A stretch of DNA of 64,000 bases from positions 620,001 through 684,000 of the forward strand of contig JAITUA010000020.1 of NCBI GenBank assembly GCA_031286615.1, given 5' to 3'. A program made the position numbers and the translations under genes. Of the stretch, positions 49,988 through 59,634 are shown one piece after another. The DNA is from Chryseobacterium sp. GTDB lineage: Bacteria; Bacteroidota; Bacteroidia; Flavobacteriales; Weeksellaceae. Position 1 is the stretch's first letter, and each line of letters opens with the position of its first letter. The notes under the pieces were generated by a model, which ran no database searches, was not told where the DNA came from, and saw only the letters and a list, made by a program, of their open reading frames with translations.

Positions 49988-51778
49988 TTATTTTACCAAA
50001 AACTGCATCGTAGTCTGATCCAGTTTCAAAATGTAAATTCCCTGACCAAGATTTCTTGTTTTGATAGAATTTCCATCCCTGAAAGGCTGATCAATCGTCT
50101 GAAGAACTTTCCCCTGAAGATTATAAATTTCAGCTTTTTTAACTTTCTGAAGATCTCCTTTTACAAAAATCTCCTGATTAGTAATTGGGTTAGGAGAAAT
50201 TTTAAAGCTCTTTGCTGAAGTTTCCAAAGCTGTAGTTTGTGCCATTCTTGCAGATGTTCCCGGATAACATGTCCAGGCAAGATCATCAATAGCAACTCTG
50301 TTGCTTGAAGAATTGTTTACCAGGCTTACCACTACATTTCCGGACATATTGATATTGCTGATGGTAGTAGTTGTAGATGAAGTACTGTAAGGAATAGTTC
50401 CTACGCTTGTTCCGTTTACTTTTACATCAAAAGTACCATTCGTTCCTGAGAATTTAAGCTGTGTAGTTACAGTTAAAGAACCAATACCGTTTGCAGAAGT
50501 ACCGGAAGTTAAAGAACCGTTTCTTACCGTAATCGCTTTATTGTTAATAGTCTGATCAGTTCTTGCATCCGTTGCTGTCCATGAGATTCCTCCATTGCTC
50601 CATGTTCTCGTTGTGTAACTAGAGTTGGCTGCAGGAATGGTTTCAAAAGTTTCATTAGCACAATTAGTTGCCGGAGTAGTACCTCCTGAATTGGTAGTAC
50701 CGGAAACCGTTGAACTGTTTGATGACGAATTTCCTGCCGCATCCTTCGCTACAACATAAAAGCTGTACGTAGTAGAAGGAGTAAGTCCTGAAATAGTCGT
50801 TGAAGTTGAACTTACCGTAGTGGCCAGATTCCCGTTCATATAAACATTGTAAGCTGTTACTCCTACATTATCCGTAGAAGCATTCCACGCAAGAGAAATA
50901 CTGCTGGAAGTTTTTCCTGAAACATTAAGCCCCGTTGCTGTGGTTGGAGCCTGAGTATCACCTGAAGGCTGTTGAGAACCCCAGATAAGATTTACATAAT
51001 TCGGGTTATCAATAAATGGATTCCTGTTTCCCTGGAAAGTATAAGATGCATTATTTCTTTTGATCTCAGCCTGAGAAACCGGGTCCTGATTATGCCATGC
51101 CAGAAGAACATTCAGTTCCCATGTCTGCAATCCCGGGAATGTAGAACTTCCCAGCATGTTTCCCGAAGAAAAAGAAGAAAGTTTACTCTGGTAACGGGTT
51201 ACAAAATAAAAAATCATACGCGCTACATCACCTTTAAACTCATCAATCGGCTCGAAAACTGTCCCAGAATATCCTGAAGAAGCTGATGTTCCAAGCTTAG
51301 ATCCATTCTGTGAAGTAAAAGAAGCGCTTCCTACCTTCCCGAAAGGATAATTACTTCTCATTCCGTTTACTTTTCCATCTGTAGCTCTGATGAAATTAAC
51401 GTCAGAAACCATTGGTGAAGCTTCATTAAAAAGACTTTGAGGAACAATATGCTCCCTGTTGTAGCAATTTCCTTCCGTAGAATAAGTTCCACACTGGTTG
51501 GTTCCCGGAGTGTACTTATAAGGATCTGTACCTGCAGGCCTTTCAGAATAGATATCAAGGATAGAACCGTCATTTTCATAATCCTTATCAATATCTGTGG
51601 TTTTATAAGCTGTCCACAGACCACCGTAACCTTTGTCCATATGTCCGTTGGTGATAATGCTGCTTAATTCCGTTTTCAGCGCTGCGCCACTCAATCCGTT
51701 GGCAGAATTGTAGTATCCTGCAGGTGCCTGTGCGTGGGCCAGTCCTGTAAATACAACCAAAAGTAATACCTTTTTCAT
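49988..51778 (-). CDS. Secreted endonuclease I with fibronectin III and T9SS sorting domain
   Basis: 596 residues. Signal peptide (cleavage AHA-Q at 16), endonuclease I domain about 20-270 with catalytic YNREHIVPQSLF (His110 as general base), the metal-binding region NFIRATDGKVNGMRSNYPFG, and WHNQDPVSQAE; fibronectin type III about 275-365 (GLNVSGKTSSSISLAWNAST); a beta-sandwich (about 370-500); and a C-terminal T9SS sorting domain about 520-596 (SFKISPNPITNQEIFVKG, NLQGKVLQTI, GQGIYILKL). Extracellular nuclease exported by type IX secretion, likely for DNA nutrient use or for degrading extracellular DNA. All domains clear. Confidence 0.93.
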   Translation of the reverse strand: MKKVLLLVVFTGLAHAQAPAGYYNSANGLSGAALKTELSSIITNGHMDKGYGGLWTAYKTTDIDKDYENDGSILDIYSERPAGTDPYKYTPGTNQCGTYSTEGNCYNREHIVPQSLFNEASPMVSDVNFIRATDGKVNGMRSNYPFGKVGSASFTSQNGSKLGTSASSGYSGTVFEPIDEFKGDVARMIFYFVTRYQSKLSSFSSGNMLGSSTFPGLQTWELNVLLAWHNQDPVSQAEIKRNNASYTFQGNRNPFIDNPNYVNLIWGSQQPSGDTQAPTTATGLNVSGKTSSSISLAWNASTDNVGVTAYNVYMNGNLATTVSSTSTTISGLTPSTTYSFYVVAKDAAGNSSSNSSTVSGTTNSGGTTPATNCANETFETIPAANSSYTTRTWSNGGISWTATDARTDQTINNKAITVRNGSLTSGTSANGIGSLTVTTQLKFSGTNGTFDVKVNGTSVGTIPYSTSSTTTTISNINMSGNVVVSLVNNSSSNRVAIDDLAWTCYPGTSARMAQTTALETSAKSFKISPNPITNQEIFVKGDLQKVKKAEIYNLQGKVLQTIDQPFRDGNSIKTRNLGQGIYILKLDQTTMQFLVK

Positions 51779-51883
51779 TATAATATTTTTTTGTAAGATT
51801 AAGATAATTTAGTGAATATAAAATTATATAATTATTAAGATTTATACCAGTTGATATTAAATTTTGTAAATCTTTTTTTATTT

Positions 51884-51914
51884 GTTTTTATAATGTTTTT
51901 ATAATGTTTTTATG
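51884..51914. repeat. 11-base tandem repeat
   Basis: Near-three units of GTTTTTATAAT (51884-51894, 51895-51905, 51906-51914 partial) in the AT-rich gap between the divergent genes at 51778 and 52030. No clear promoter box is otherwise seen. Confidence 0.7.
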
Positions 51915-52029
51915 TTAATATTATTTTAATGGTATTGAGGTTATTTTTAATGATTTGTTGATATAAATCATAATAATTTGTAAAATTTCAAAATGATTTT
52001 ATTTTTACATTTGTTTAAATTTATTTAGA

Positions 52030-52833
52030 ATGATTAAAAACAACTTTTTTCTGGCTGGTATGATATCAGCTGGTATTTTTAGTAATGTAAACGTAAAAGC
52101 ACAATGCAGCCCGGTATCTGAGTTTTCAGAAAACTTTGATGCGTATTCATGCTGTGCGATGGGAGTGGTTCCTACATGCTGGGACAGTATTATGGAGCAG
52201 GGCGGTAATCAGATTATTTCAAGCAGCTCCCCGGCTTCCGGAACGAGTAATGTGTACCAGTTTGGCTATGGAAAAATTTCAATTGTCGTAATGCCTCAGT
52301 TGACTAATATTAATGCAGGTACCCATCATTTCAAGTTTAAAGTGAGAGTGGGTTCAGGTTCAGGACAGTTGGATTTCGGATACATTACGAATATCAATGA
52401 TATGTCAACTTTTGTTACCCTAGAATCTCTTACCATTACGAATAATAGTTATGACAGTACATCAGAGAGAATCCTGACAGTACCTGCAACTGTTCCCACA
52501 GATGCAAGGCTTGCAATAAGAAATCCGGGGACTACCTGGGCGGGGCACTATTGGGACGATGCGGTTTGGGAACCTGTATCAGGTTTGGGAGTACGGGATA
52601 ATAATCTGAAAAGCCTGAAGATCTATCCTAATCCCTTTCATGATGTATTAAATATTCCTGATGCAGAAAAAATCAGTACGGTTACAATCAGTGACGTGAC
52701 GGGAAAAATTATAAAGCGGGATATAAAGCCGGAAATGAAGTTGCAATTAAGAGATCTGAATACAGGCGTTTATTTTATTAATCTTCATTATAAAAATGGA
52801 GAGGACAGATCTGTAAAAGTAGTCAGGAAATAA
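52030..52833 (+). CDS. T9SS-exported protein of unknown function
   Basis: 267 residues: signal peptide (cleavage VKA-Q at 25), Cys-rich start ENFDAYSCCAMGVVPTCW, a beta-sandwich with choice-of-anchor-like strands (GTHHFKFKVRVGSGSGQLDFGYI, GTTWAGHYWDDAVWEP) and a C-terminal T9SS type A sorting domain (LKSLKIYPNPFHDVLNI, TVTISDVTGKII, NTGVYFINL, VKVVRK). So it is secreted and probably attached to A-LPS. Specific function is not visible. Confidence 0.85.
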   Translation: MIKNNFFLAGMISAGIFSNVNVKAQCSPVSEFSENFDAYSCCAMGVVPTCWDSIMEQGGNQIISSSSPASGTSNVYQFGYGKISIVVMPQLTNINAGTHHFKFKVRVGSGSGQLDFGYITNINDMSTFVTLESLTITNNSYDSTSERILTVPATVPTDARLAIRNPGTTWAGHYWDDAVWEPVSGLGVRDNNLKSLKIYPNPFHDVLNIPDAEKISTVTISDVTGKIIKRDIKPEMKLQLRDLNTGVYFINLHYKNGEDRSVKVVRK

Positions 52834-52883
52834 TACAATACATGAAGAAAACCGTCTGATGATAAGCGGCTCTTTAATGGCAA

Positions 52884-52907
52884 AAGCCAGTACAAAAATA
52901 CTGGCTT
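52884..52907. terminator. Symmetric terminator
   Basis: AAGCCAGTA (52884-52892) pairs with TACTGGCTT (52899-52907), six-base loop. It lies between the convergent genes at 52833 and 52931. Confidence 0.65.
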
Positions 52908-52930
52908 ATATATAATGGATGACTTAAATT

Positions 52931-53458
52931 TTATTTTCTTTGTGGCGGATAATTTTTCATAATCTCAGCCATGATTTCCGGAATCTGTCTCTGTTTAGCT
53001 TTTGGAGAATCTACAGAAATTCCGCTTCCGATACCCTGCCAAACCAATTTGTTGGTTTTTGCATCAATAAGGTCTACAATCAGTGCACCTTCATTATAAT
53101 TTGAAGTCCATGTTCTGCTCATTCCAACGCCCCATCCGAATGGTCCGCCCCATCCCCACATTCCGTAAGGTGAAGAAGAATTGATATCAGTAACCTTTTT
53201 ATGATTAGCTTTTACATTGATAATCAAATCAGGATTTTCTCCGGATTGAAGCCCTTTGCTCTGAAGCTGTCTCGACAGTTCATTCAGGACTCTGTCTTTA
53301 TCAATATCATTCAATTTTAGATCATCAATTCTTATTTTATACGTTTTGAAAGAATTGAAATTGGCGGTTTCAGCATAATCTGAACGTACCTGAAAAGGGC
53401 TACAAGAAGTTAATCCTAAAGTAGCAGATGCCAACAAAATAAAAATATATTTTTTCAT
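52931..53458 (-). CDS. DUF4136 lipoprotein
   Basis: 175 residues from ATG 53458 (MKKYIFILLASATLGLTSC, lipoprotein Cys19). The body FNSFKTYKIR, LNELSRQLQSKGLQSGENPDLIINVKANHKK and GALIVDLIDAKTNKLVWQGI matches DUF4136, a Bacteroidota periplasmic lipoprotein family of unknown role. An upstream ATG at 53479 would add seven residues and is not used. The Gly/Trp-rich loop MWGWGGPFGWGVG is typical. Its start and the stop of the DUF5522 gene (53460) are one base apart. Confidence 0.82.
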   Translation of the reverse strand: MKKYIFILLASATLGLTSCSPFQVRSDYAETANFNSFKTYKIRIDDLKLNDIDKDRVLNELSRQLQSKGLQSGENPDLIINVKANHKKVTDINSSSPYGMWGWGGPFGWGVGMSRTWTSNYNEGALIVDLIDAKTNKLVWQGIGSGISVDSPKAKQRQIPEIMAEIMKNYPPQRK

Positions 53459-53459
53459 T

Positions 53460-53645
<186 letters not shown>

Positions 53646-53682
53646 TTAAATGCTAGTCAAAAAACTTTTTATATTTGTTACT

Positions 53683-54009
53683 ATGATAATTGTATGCCAA
53701 AAGCCTTTAAAAAAATTAAAAATTAATGGCATTGCTCTCTTTCCCTTTATCTTCATTAGGAAACCCGAAGATAAGGAAAATAATGTATTGATCAATCACG
53801 AAAAAATCCATTTACGTCAACAGCTGGAAATGCTTATCATTTTCTTCTATATTTTCTATGTTATTGAATATTATTACTGGGTTTTCAAATTGAAAGACGG
53901 TTATCTTGCCTATAGAAGAATCTCCTTTGAAAGAGAAGCCTACGCCAATGAAAATAACCTGAATTATCTGCAAAAGAGAAAATTCTGGAACTTCAGGAAA
54001 TATTTGTAG
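53683..54009 (+). CDS. Membrane protein with HExxH-like motif, unknown
   Basis: From ATG 53683, 108 residues. HEKIHLRQQLEML gives a His-Glu-x-x-His pattern, followed 30-40 residues later by REAYANE with a possible third ligand Glu, separated by a hydrophobic stretch (IIFFYIFYVIEYYYW). This is like a minimal integral metallopeptidase (M56/M48-like) core. It is a short protein, so catalysis is uncertain. The ATG at 53650 is an alternative start (11 more residues). Divergent from DUF5522. Confidence 0.7.
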   Translation: MIIVCQKPLKKLKINGIALFPFIFIRKPEDKENNVLINHEKIHLRQQLEMLIIFFYIFYVIEYYYWVFKLKDGYLAYRRISFEREAYANENNLNYLQKRKFWNFRKYL

Positions 54010-54043
54010 AATTATGAATTATGAATTATGAATTATGAATTAT
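54009..54043. repeat. 7-base tandem repeat, five copies
   Basis: Five exact copies of GAATTAT starting at the last base of the preceding stop codon. Length-variable tract; typical of slipped-strand expansion. Confidence 0.95.
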
Positions 54044-54074
54044 TTTGAGATTAAGTATTCACATTTCTACTTAT

Positions 54075-54162
54075 TCAATAGGAGTGGGTTAATATCCTGA
54101 GCGTAGACGAAGGAAGCCCGTTTATCAAATAAACTCAAATTCATCCGGCTTTAGCCAAAACC
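54075..54162. repeat. Dispersed repeat, copy A
   Basis: Begins AATAGGAGTGGGTT and ends CCGGCTTTAGCCAAAACC, with CCCGTTTAT in between. The same order occurs at 62838-62902. Copy A carries about 20 extra bases between the first and second blocks. The remaining intergenic sequence to 54299 shows nothing else. Confidence 0.7.
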
Positions 54163-54299
54163 AAAAAATGTCAAAACATTATCTGGGAAAATCTGTGTGA
54201 AAGATCTGAACATAATTACTCATAAAGCAAGAAATTCCAGGAAGACTAAATCTTTTCCTACTTTTGTAAAGAATAAACCTTGAGCTGCTAACAACTGAA

Positions 54300-55208
54300 A
54301 TGCTATTACAACTTCCCACAGAACCAGTTTCCATTCAGGAAATTCCCGTCCATAAAAACGTAAAACTTTTCATTAAAAGGGAAGATCAGATTCATCCACA
54401 GATTTCAGGCAATAAATACTGGAAACTGTTTTATAATGTAAATCACTATCTGGAAAAAAATCCGGAGAAACCCTATATTATTACTTTTGGCGGAGCTTTT
54501 TCCAACCATATCGCTGCGGTCTCAGCTGTAGGAAATCTGGCTGGTATTCCTACATTGGGAATCATCAGAGGAGAAGAACTACAAAATAAGTGGAGAGATA
54601 ATCCTACTTTACTTTTCGCCAAAAGAAATGGCATGAACCTGAAATTTGTCACCCGTGAAGAATACCGTCATAAAGAAAAACTGACAGAATTCCTTCATCA
54701 GGAGTTTCCCGAGGCATTGGTAGTACCTGAAGGAGGTACCAATAAAGAGGCTGTGGAAGGGGTGAAAATGATGCTCAATGAACGAACAAAAGATTTTGAC
54801 TATCTTTGCACCGCAGTTGGAACCGGAGGAACCATTGCAGGAATTTCAAAGTTTTGTGAAGATAATCAGAAAGTTATAGGATTTAACGTAGTTAATGATA
54901 CTTCGCTGGAAAATAAAATTTTTGAATTAACTTTAAAACATAATTTTAATCTAATAGATTCATGTTTTGGAGGTTACGGTAAAATAAATGATGAAAACAT
55001 TCGTTTTATCAATGATTTTAAAGAAAAATATGATATTCCTTTAGAACCGATATATACAGGAAAAATGATGCAGAAAGTTTTTGAACTGATTGAAGATGAT
55101 TATTTTCCTGAAAACAGCAGGATTTTATGCTTTCACACTGGTGGATTACAGGGAATTGAGGGCGCTAATCTGCTTTTAGAAAAACAGAATAGAAATTTAA
55201 TTATATAA
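54300..55208 (+). CDS. ACC deaminase / D-cysteine desulfhydrase family PLP enzyme
   Basis: 302-residue fold-type II PLP enzyme. SGNKYWKLFYN carries the Schiff-base lysine, FGGAFSNHIAAVSAVGNL the Ser-x-His cofactor contacts, and VGTGGTIAGISKF the phosphate-binding Gly-rich loop. Family members convert ACC to ammonia and 2-oxobutanoate, or D-cysteine to pyruvate, sulfide and ammonia. The start is slightly shorter than canonical; D-cysteine desulfhydrase is the more common activity in such single genes. Specificity cannot be settled by eye. Confidence 0.87.
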   Translation: MLLQLPTEPVSIQEIPVHKNVKLFIKREDQIHPQISGNKYWKLFYNVNHYLEKNPEKPYIITFGGAFSNHIAAVSAVGNLAGIPTLGIIRGEELQNKWRDNPTLLFAKRNGMNLKFVTREEYRHKEKLTEFLHQEFPEALVVPEGGTNKEAVEGVKMMLNERTKDFDYLCTAVGTGGTIAGISKFCEDNQKVIGFNVVNDTSLENKIFELTLKHNFNLIDSCFGGYGKINDENIRFINDFKEKYDIPLEPIYTGKMMQKVFELIEDDYFPENSRILCFHTGGLQGIEGANLLLEKQNRNLII

Positions 55209-55274
55209 GTAAAATTGAAAAACATGAAACACCTAGTGTTCCATCTTTCATTTTAAAACAATAAAAATTATAAG

Positions 55275-56333
55275 ATGAAAAGACTTTTCCTATCCATAAG
55301 CCTTTTAGTTTTATCAAAATTTTCTGCCCAGACTTGGGCAACCGAAGATCAGTATATTCAGAAGTTTGCTAAATATGCCGTAGAAGAAATGGAAAAATAT
55401 AAAATTCCGGCTTCTATTACGCTTGCACAAGGGCTGTTAGAAACCGGAGGTGGGCAAAGCAGATTAGCACAGGAAGGTAAAAACCACTTCGGTATAAAAT
55501 GTAAAGAAGACTGGACCGGTAGAACGATGAAACATACCGATGATGCGCCTAATGAATGCTTCCGTGTGTATGACGATCCAAGACAGTCTTATGAAGACCA
55601 TTCTATATTTTTATCCACAAGAAAATATTACGCAAACCTTTTCAAACTGGATATGAGGGATTACAGAGCATGGGCAACAGGTTTAAAAAAAGCAGGCTAT
55701 GCTACCAATCCACGTTATGCTTCAATTCTTATCACCAAAATTGAAAAGTACAAGCTATATGAATTCGACAATACCAGCTCTAATGAGGTAATGTATGCCG
55801 TACTTAAAATGTATCCGGATCTGAAAGACGACAGAACTTTCATGGCACAGCTGGAGCCTTCAAAAGCAGTTAAAAAAGCTAAAGACCCGGTTACTGTAGA
55901 AGTTCCTTACAAACAGACTTCTTACGCACAACAGCAAAAAAGAGTGGAAAGAATCAAAACGAAAGCTGAAATTCTTAATTCCATTCTTATCAAAAGCCAC
56001 CCGAACGACGGCCTGAAATATATCGTAATTCCTGAAGATACTGATGTGAAATTCATTGCCAATAAATTCAAAGTCAGCGAAAGCAGACTGATAAAGTGGA
56101 ATGAACTGGAGGGTGAAACCTTAAAGAAAAATGATATTGTTTTCCTTGAATCAAAAAATTCTACAGGAAATACAGCTACTTATAAAGCAGAATCCGGAGA
56201 AGATATGCATGACATCGCTCAGAAATTCGGAATCAAATTAAATAAACTTTACGCTAAAAACAGAATGGATGAAGGACAACAGCCATCTGCAGGACAGCTT
56301 ATTTATTTAATAGACAAAAAACCACGAAACTAA
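55275..56333 (+). CDS. Glucosaminidase with LysM domains
   Basis: Exported peptidoglycan hydrolase of 352 residues. Signal peptide (cleavage FSA-Q at 19), a glucosaminidase domain about 25-160 with catalytic LLETGGGQS (Glu) and NHFGIKCKEDWTG, SYEDHSIFL, GYATNPRYAS, and two C-terminal LysM domains (YIVIPEDTDVKFIANKFKV and TYKAESGEDMHDIAQKFGI). It cleaves between GlcNAc and MurNAc. The gap of 66 bases after the PLP enzyme does not imply common regulation. Confidence 0.92.
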   Translation: MKRLFLSISLLVLSKFSAQTWATEDQYIQKFAKYAVEEMEKYKIPASITLAQGLLETGGGQSRLAQEGKNHFGIKCKEDWTGRTMKHTDDAPNECFRVYDDPRQSYEDHSIFLSTRKYYANLFKLDMRDYRAWATGLKKAGYATNPRYASILITKIEKYKLYEFDNTSSNEVMYAVLKMYPDLKDDRTFMAQLEPSKAVKKAKDPVTVEVPYKQTSYAQQQKRVERIKTKAEILNSILIKSHPNDGLKYIVIPEDTDVKFIANKFKVSESRLIKWNELEGETLKKNDIVFLESKNSTGNTATYKAESGEDMHDIAQKFGIKLNKLYAKNRMDEGQQPSAGQLIYLIDKKPRN

Positions 56334-56407
56334 TTTAATTTTTTGTTGAGAGTTTACCGTTGACAGTTAAATGCCAACCAGCAACTGCCAACAGCAACTA
56401 AGTATAT

Positions 56408-57697
56408 ATGAAGTATCAAAGAAGTTCGGCTTTGTTTGATGAAGCCTACAAATACATTCCGGGAGGAGTAAACTCTCCGGTGAGAGCATTCAAATCCGTA
56501 GGAGGAGTTCCAGTTTTTATGAAATCGGCAAAAGGTGCTTACCTTACCGATGCGGATGACAATACTTACATTGATTATATCAACTCATGGGGTCCGGCCA
56601 TTTTAGGACATACACATCCTGAAGTACTGGAAGAACTGAAGATCCAGGCAGAGAAAGGTTTCTCTTTCGGAGCTCCTACAGAACTTGAGACAGAAATTGC
56701 AAAATTCATTATTGATAACGTCCCGAATATTGACCAGATCAGAATGGTTTCTTCAGGAACAGAAGCATGTATGAGTGCCGTAAGACTGGCAAGAGGATAT
56801 ACAGGAAGAGATAAGATTGTAAAATTTGAAGGCTGTTATCACGGACATTCAGATTCATTCCTGATCAAAGCGGGAAGCGGTGCTGCTACCTTTGGAAATC
56901 CAAATTCTCCGGGAGTAACAGCAGGTACTGCTAAAGATACTTTGTTAGCCCGTTATAATGATTTTGAACAGGTAGAAGATCTTTTCCGTCACAATCAGGG
57001 CGAAATTGCAGCGGTGATTATAGAGCCGGTTGCAGGAAATATGGGATGTGTACTGCCCGAAAATAACTTCTTACAAAACCTGAGAAAGATCTGTGATGAA
57101 AACGGTGCTTTATTAATCTTTGATGAAGTAATGACCGGTTTCAGATTGGCTTTCGGAGGTGCTCAGGAGCTTTTCAATGTAAAGGCAGACTTAGTAACTT
57201 ACGGAAAAGTAATCGGTGGAGGACTTCCGGTAGGAGCTTTCGCAGGAAGAAATGAAATTATGGATCACCTGGCTCCAAAAGGAGGAGTATACCAGGCAGG
57301 AACATTAAGTGGAAATCCTTTAGCGATGAGAGCTGGATTAAAAACACTTCAGCTTATTAAAAACGATCCTGAATTTTTCAACAGACTACATAAAACAACA
57401 GAAACGTTGGATTTTGAAATCGGAAAAATTTTAAACGAAAAAGGAATTGCTCATAAAATTAACAGAAAAGGTTCTATGATGTCTGTTTTCTTCCATATCA
57501 ACAGGGTTTCCAACTTTGATGAAGCTCAGGAAGCTAATCATTCATTATTCAATAACTTCTTCCATCAGATGCTTCAGAATGGAGTATATCTGCCGCCAAG
57601 TGGATATGAAACATACTTCATCAGTGATGCCATCAAGGATAAAGAAATTGATATGACCTTGGAAGCAGTAAGAAAATTTGAATATTCCAATAAATAA
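56408..57697 (+). CDS. hemL: Glutamate-1-semialdehyde 2,1-aminomutase
   Basis: Makes 5-aminolevulinate, the first tetrapyrrole precursor, by the C5 pathway. The 429-residue protein has [20 protein letters not shown] (cofactor), [21 protein letters not shown] (Asp contacting the pyridine N) and the Schiff-base Lys in [27 protein letters not shown] is also diagnostic. A strong terminator follows. Chromosomal housekeeping gene. Confidence 0.96.
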   Translation: MKYQRSSALFDEAYKYIPGGVNSPVRAFKSVGGVPVFMKSAKGAYLTDADDNTYIDYINSWGPAILGHTHPEVLEELKIQAEKGFSFGAPTELETEIAKFIIDNVPNIDQIRMVSSGTEACMSAVRLARGYTGRDKIVKFEGCYHGHSDSFLIKAGSGAATFGNPNSPGVTAGTAKDTLLARYNDFEQVEDLFRHNQGEIAAVIIEPVAGNMGCVLPENNFLQNLRKICDENGALLIFDEVMTGFRLAFGGAQELFNVKADLVTYGKVIGGGLPVGAFAGRNEIMDHLAPKGGVYQAGTLSGNPLAMRAGLKTLQLIKNDPEFFNRLHKTTETLDFEIGKILNEKGIAHKINRKGSMMSVFFHINRVSNFDEAQEANHSLFNNFFHQMLQNGVYLPPSGYETYFISDAIKDKEIDMTLEAVRKFEYSNK

Positions 57698-57704
57698 TAA
57701 TAAG

Positions 57705-57729
57705 ACCGGATTTTAGATCCGGTTTTTTT
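57705..57729 (+). terminator. Terminator of hemL
   Basis: ACCGGAT (57705-57711) pairs with ATCCGGT (57717-57723), five-base loop, then T7. Confidence 0.9.
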
Positions 57730-57798
57730 ATGCAGAATGATTTGATTCGGTGTTTACAGATTAATAAAAACTCTATGCAATAAAAGTTATGCACAATC

Positions 57799-58140
57799 TT
57801 TGTTACTCCGCAGGAGTTTCAACAGAGTAAGCAGCATAATTAGATTCTTACAGAATGACAAATATGCTGGCATTACTTTCCGTGTAAATCATGTGTAACT
57901 ATTACATCTAGAAAATAAGCACATAGTTTGTCACTCCGTAGGAGTCTCAACAGAGTAAGCAGCATAATTTAGATTCCTGCGGAATGACAAGGATACTGTA
58001 AACATTTTATATAAATCGTAAGTAATTTTACGTCTAAAATATCCGCAAAGTTTGTCACTCCGTAGAGTAAGCAGCATAATTTAGATTCCTGCGGAATGAC
58101 AAGGATGCTGGTAACATTTTGTATAAATCGTAAGTAATCT
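57799..58140. repeat. Three tandem copies of a ~125-base hairpin unit
   Basis: Units begin at 57799, 57927 and 58051 with TTTGT(T/C)ACTCCG. Each holds a near-palindrome: for example GTCACTCCGTAGGAGTCT (57930-57947) against AGATTCCTGCGGAATGAC (57971-57988), then a shared tail (GTAAATC, TAAGTAAT). Copy 3 lacks 12 bases inside the hairpin. The rest of the 576-base gap between hemL and the amidohydrolase shows no gene. REP-like or regulatory RNA; not a CRISPR array. Confidence 0.85.
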
Positions 58141-58273
58141 TCTTTATTGTAGTCAAGAAAAGCTGGGAATTCAATACCTAATCAACACAAAGCATAAATC
58201 ATACAGATTTTGTAATAAACGATACACTTTGATCAGGACACTTCTTTTTAATTTTGTCATAAATAGATTGGAA

Positions 58274-59608
58274 ATGAAGACCTCAGACAATAATATGTCC
58301 CGCAAAGATTTTATCCGAAATTCGGCCTTGGCTGTAGCGGGATTAACTTTAATACCTAATATCATGACTGCATCACCTTTCCTGAATGAAAATAATAGTT
58401 TGGCAAAAGGAAAAATGAGCCTTAAAAATGTTCGTCTGGAAACAGGGTTTGAATATCAGGATGGAGAAGTGGCTTCTACCAAAACAGATCTGTTCTATGT
58501 AGAGGTTGAAAACGGAAAAATCACAAAGATTACTCCGAACCAGCCTAATGCGAAAGCTGTAGATGCAAAAGGATTATTGATGCTTCCTGCATTCAAGGAT
58601 ATGCATATTCATCTGGACAAAACCTTTTATGGAGATCAATGGCAGGCCGTTAGAAAAAGAACCGGAGGAATTAAAGGAATGATAGAACTGGAGCAGAAAA
58701 TGCTTCCTGAGATGCTGAAAAACTCAACCTTCAAGGCGGAGAAACTGATCGAATTATTACAGTCAAAAGGAACTTCCTATGCAAGAAGTCATGTGAATAT
58801 TGAACCTACTTCAAAACTTCAGTCATTAAAAAATCTGCAGAAAGCTTTAGACAATAAAAAGAAAGGTTTCGGAGCTGAGTTGGTAGCATTCCCGCAGCAT
58901 GGCGTTTTCTATACAGATTCCGTACCTTATCTGAAAGAGGCAGCGAAGATGGATATTGATTTCATCGGTGGAGTAGACCCATTCAACGTAGACGGTGATA
59001 TTGAAAAAGTGGTAGATTTCACTGTTCAGCTGGCTTTGGATAATAAAAAGGGAATTGATATTCACCTGCATGAAACCGGAGATTCCGGATTGAAGACCGT
59101 TGAATATCTTATTAAAAAAGTAAATGAAAACCCTTCTCTGAAAGGAAAAACATATTTAAGCCACTGTTTTATTCTGGCTAAACTGGAAGCTTCAAAACAG
59201 GAAGAGATCGCTGAGAAATTAGCCGAAGCGCAAATCGGAATTGTTTCTACAATCCCTTTCGGAAGGATGATTATGCCTATACCAACGCTTTACAAACATA
59301 ACGTAACTGTTCTGACAGGAAATGACAGCATCATAGACCACTGGAATACTTTCGGAACAGGAAGTGTACTTCAGAAAGCCAATTTAATGGCTCAATTATA
59401 CGGATATTCAACAGAGTTTTTATTGTCAAGAAGCTTAAAGCTGGCAACAGGAAATATTCTTCCGCTGGATGATAAAGGAACTCAGCAATGGCCGAAATCA
59501 GGAGACAAGGCAGACTTTGTACTCATCAATGCAAGCTGTTCTGCAGAAGCTGTATCAAGAATTTCAGAAGTGGAATCATTGGTACACGATGGAAATGTTG
59601 TTTTTTAA
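58274..59608 (+). CDS. Exported cytosine-deaminase-like amidohydrolase
   Basis: Metal-dependent hydrolase with a deaminase-type active site: HxH in FKDMHIHLDKTF, SHVNIEP, metal His in DIHLHETGDSG, SHCF, and acid Asp in TGNDSIIDHW. The 444-residue protein (ATG 58274) starts SRKDFIRNSALAVAGLTLIP, a signal like a Tat leader but with RK instead of twin Arg, so export to the periplasm is likely but Tat is doubtful. It is 60-70% identical by eye to the signal-less copy at 61470. Substrate unknown; a pterin, cytosine or related amidine. Confidence 0.82.
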   Translation: MKTSDNNMSRKDFIRNSALAVAGLTLIPNIMTASPFLNENNSLAKGKMSLKNVRLETGFEYQDGEVASTKTDLFYVEVENGKITKITPNQPNAKAVDAKGLLMLPAFKDMHIHLDKTFYGDQWQAVRKRTGGIKGMIELEQKMLPEMLKNSTFKAEKLIELLQSKGTSYARSHVNIEPTSKLQSLKNLQKALDNKKKGFGAELVAFPQHGVFYTDSVPYLKEAAKMDIDFIGGVDPFNVDGDIEKVVDFTVQLALDNKKGIDIHLHETGDSGLKTVEYLIKKVNENPSLKGKTYLSHCFILAKLEASKQEEIAEKLAEAQIGIVSTIPFGRMIMPIPTLYKHNVTVLTGNDSIIDHWNTFGTGSVLQKANLMAQLYGYSTEFLLSRSLKLATGNILPLDDKGTQQWPKSGDKADFVLINASCSAEAVSRISEVESLVHDGNVVF

Positions 59609-59634
59609 ACTTCTTTTAATCCAAATGAAAAGGT

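Noticed and set aside
57799-58140. CRISPR-like array
   Set aside because: The units are about 125 bases, not 25-37, with no regular spacers and no cas genes.
58274-58360. Twin-arginine signal of the exported amidohydrolase
   Set aside because: The leader has Arg-Lys, not Arg-Arg, so Tat dependence is not claimed; export itself is still likely.
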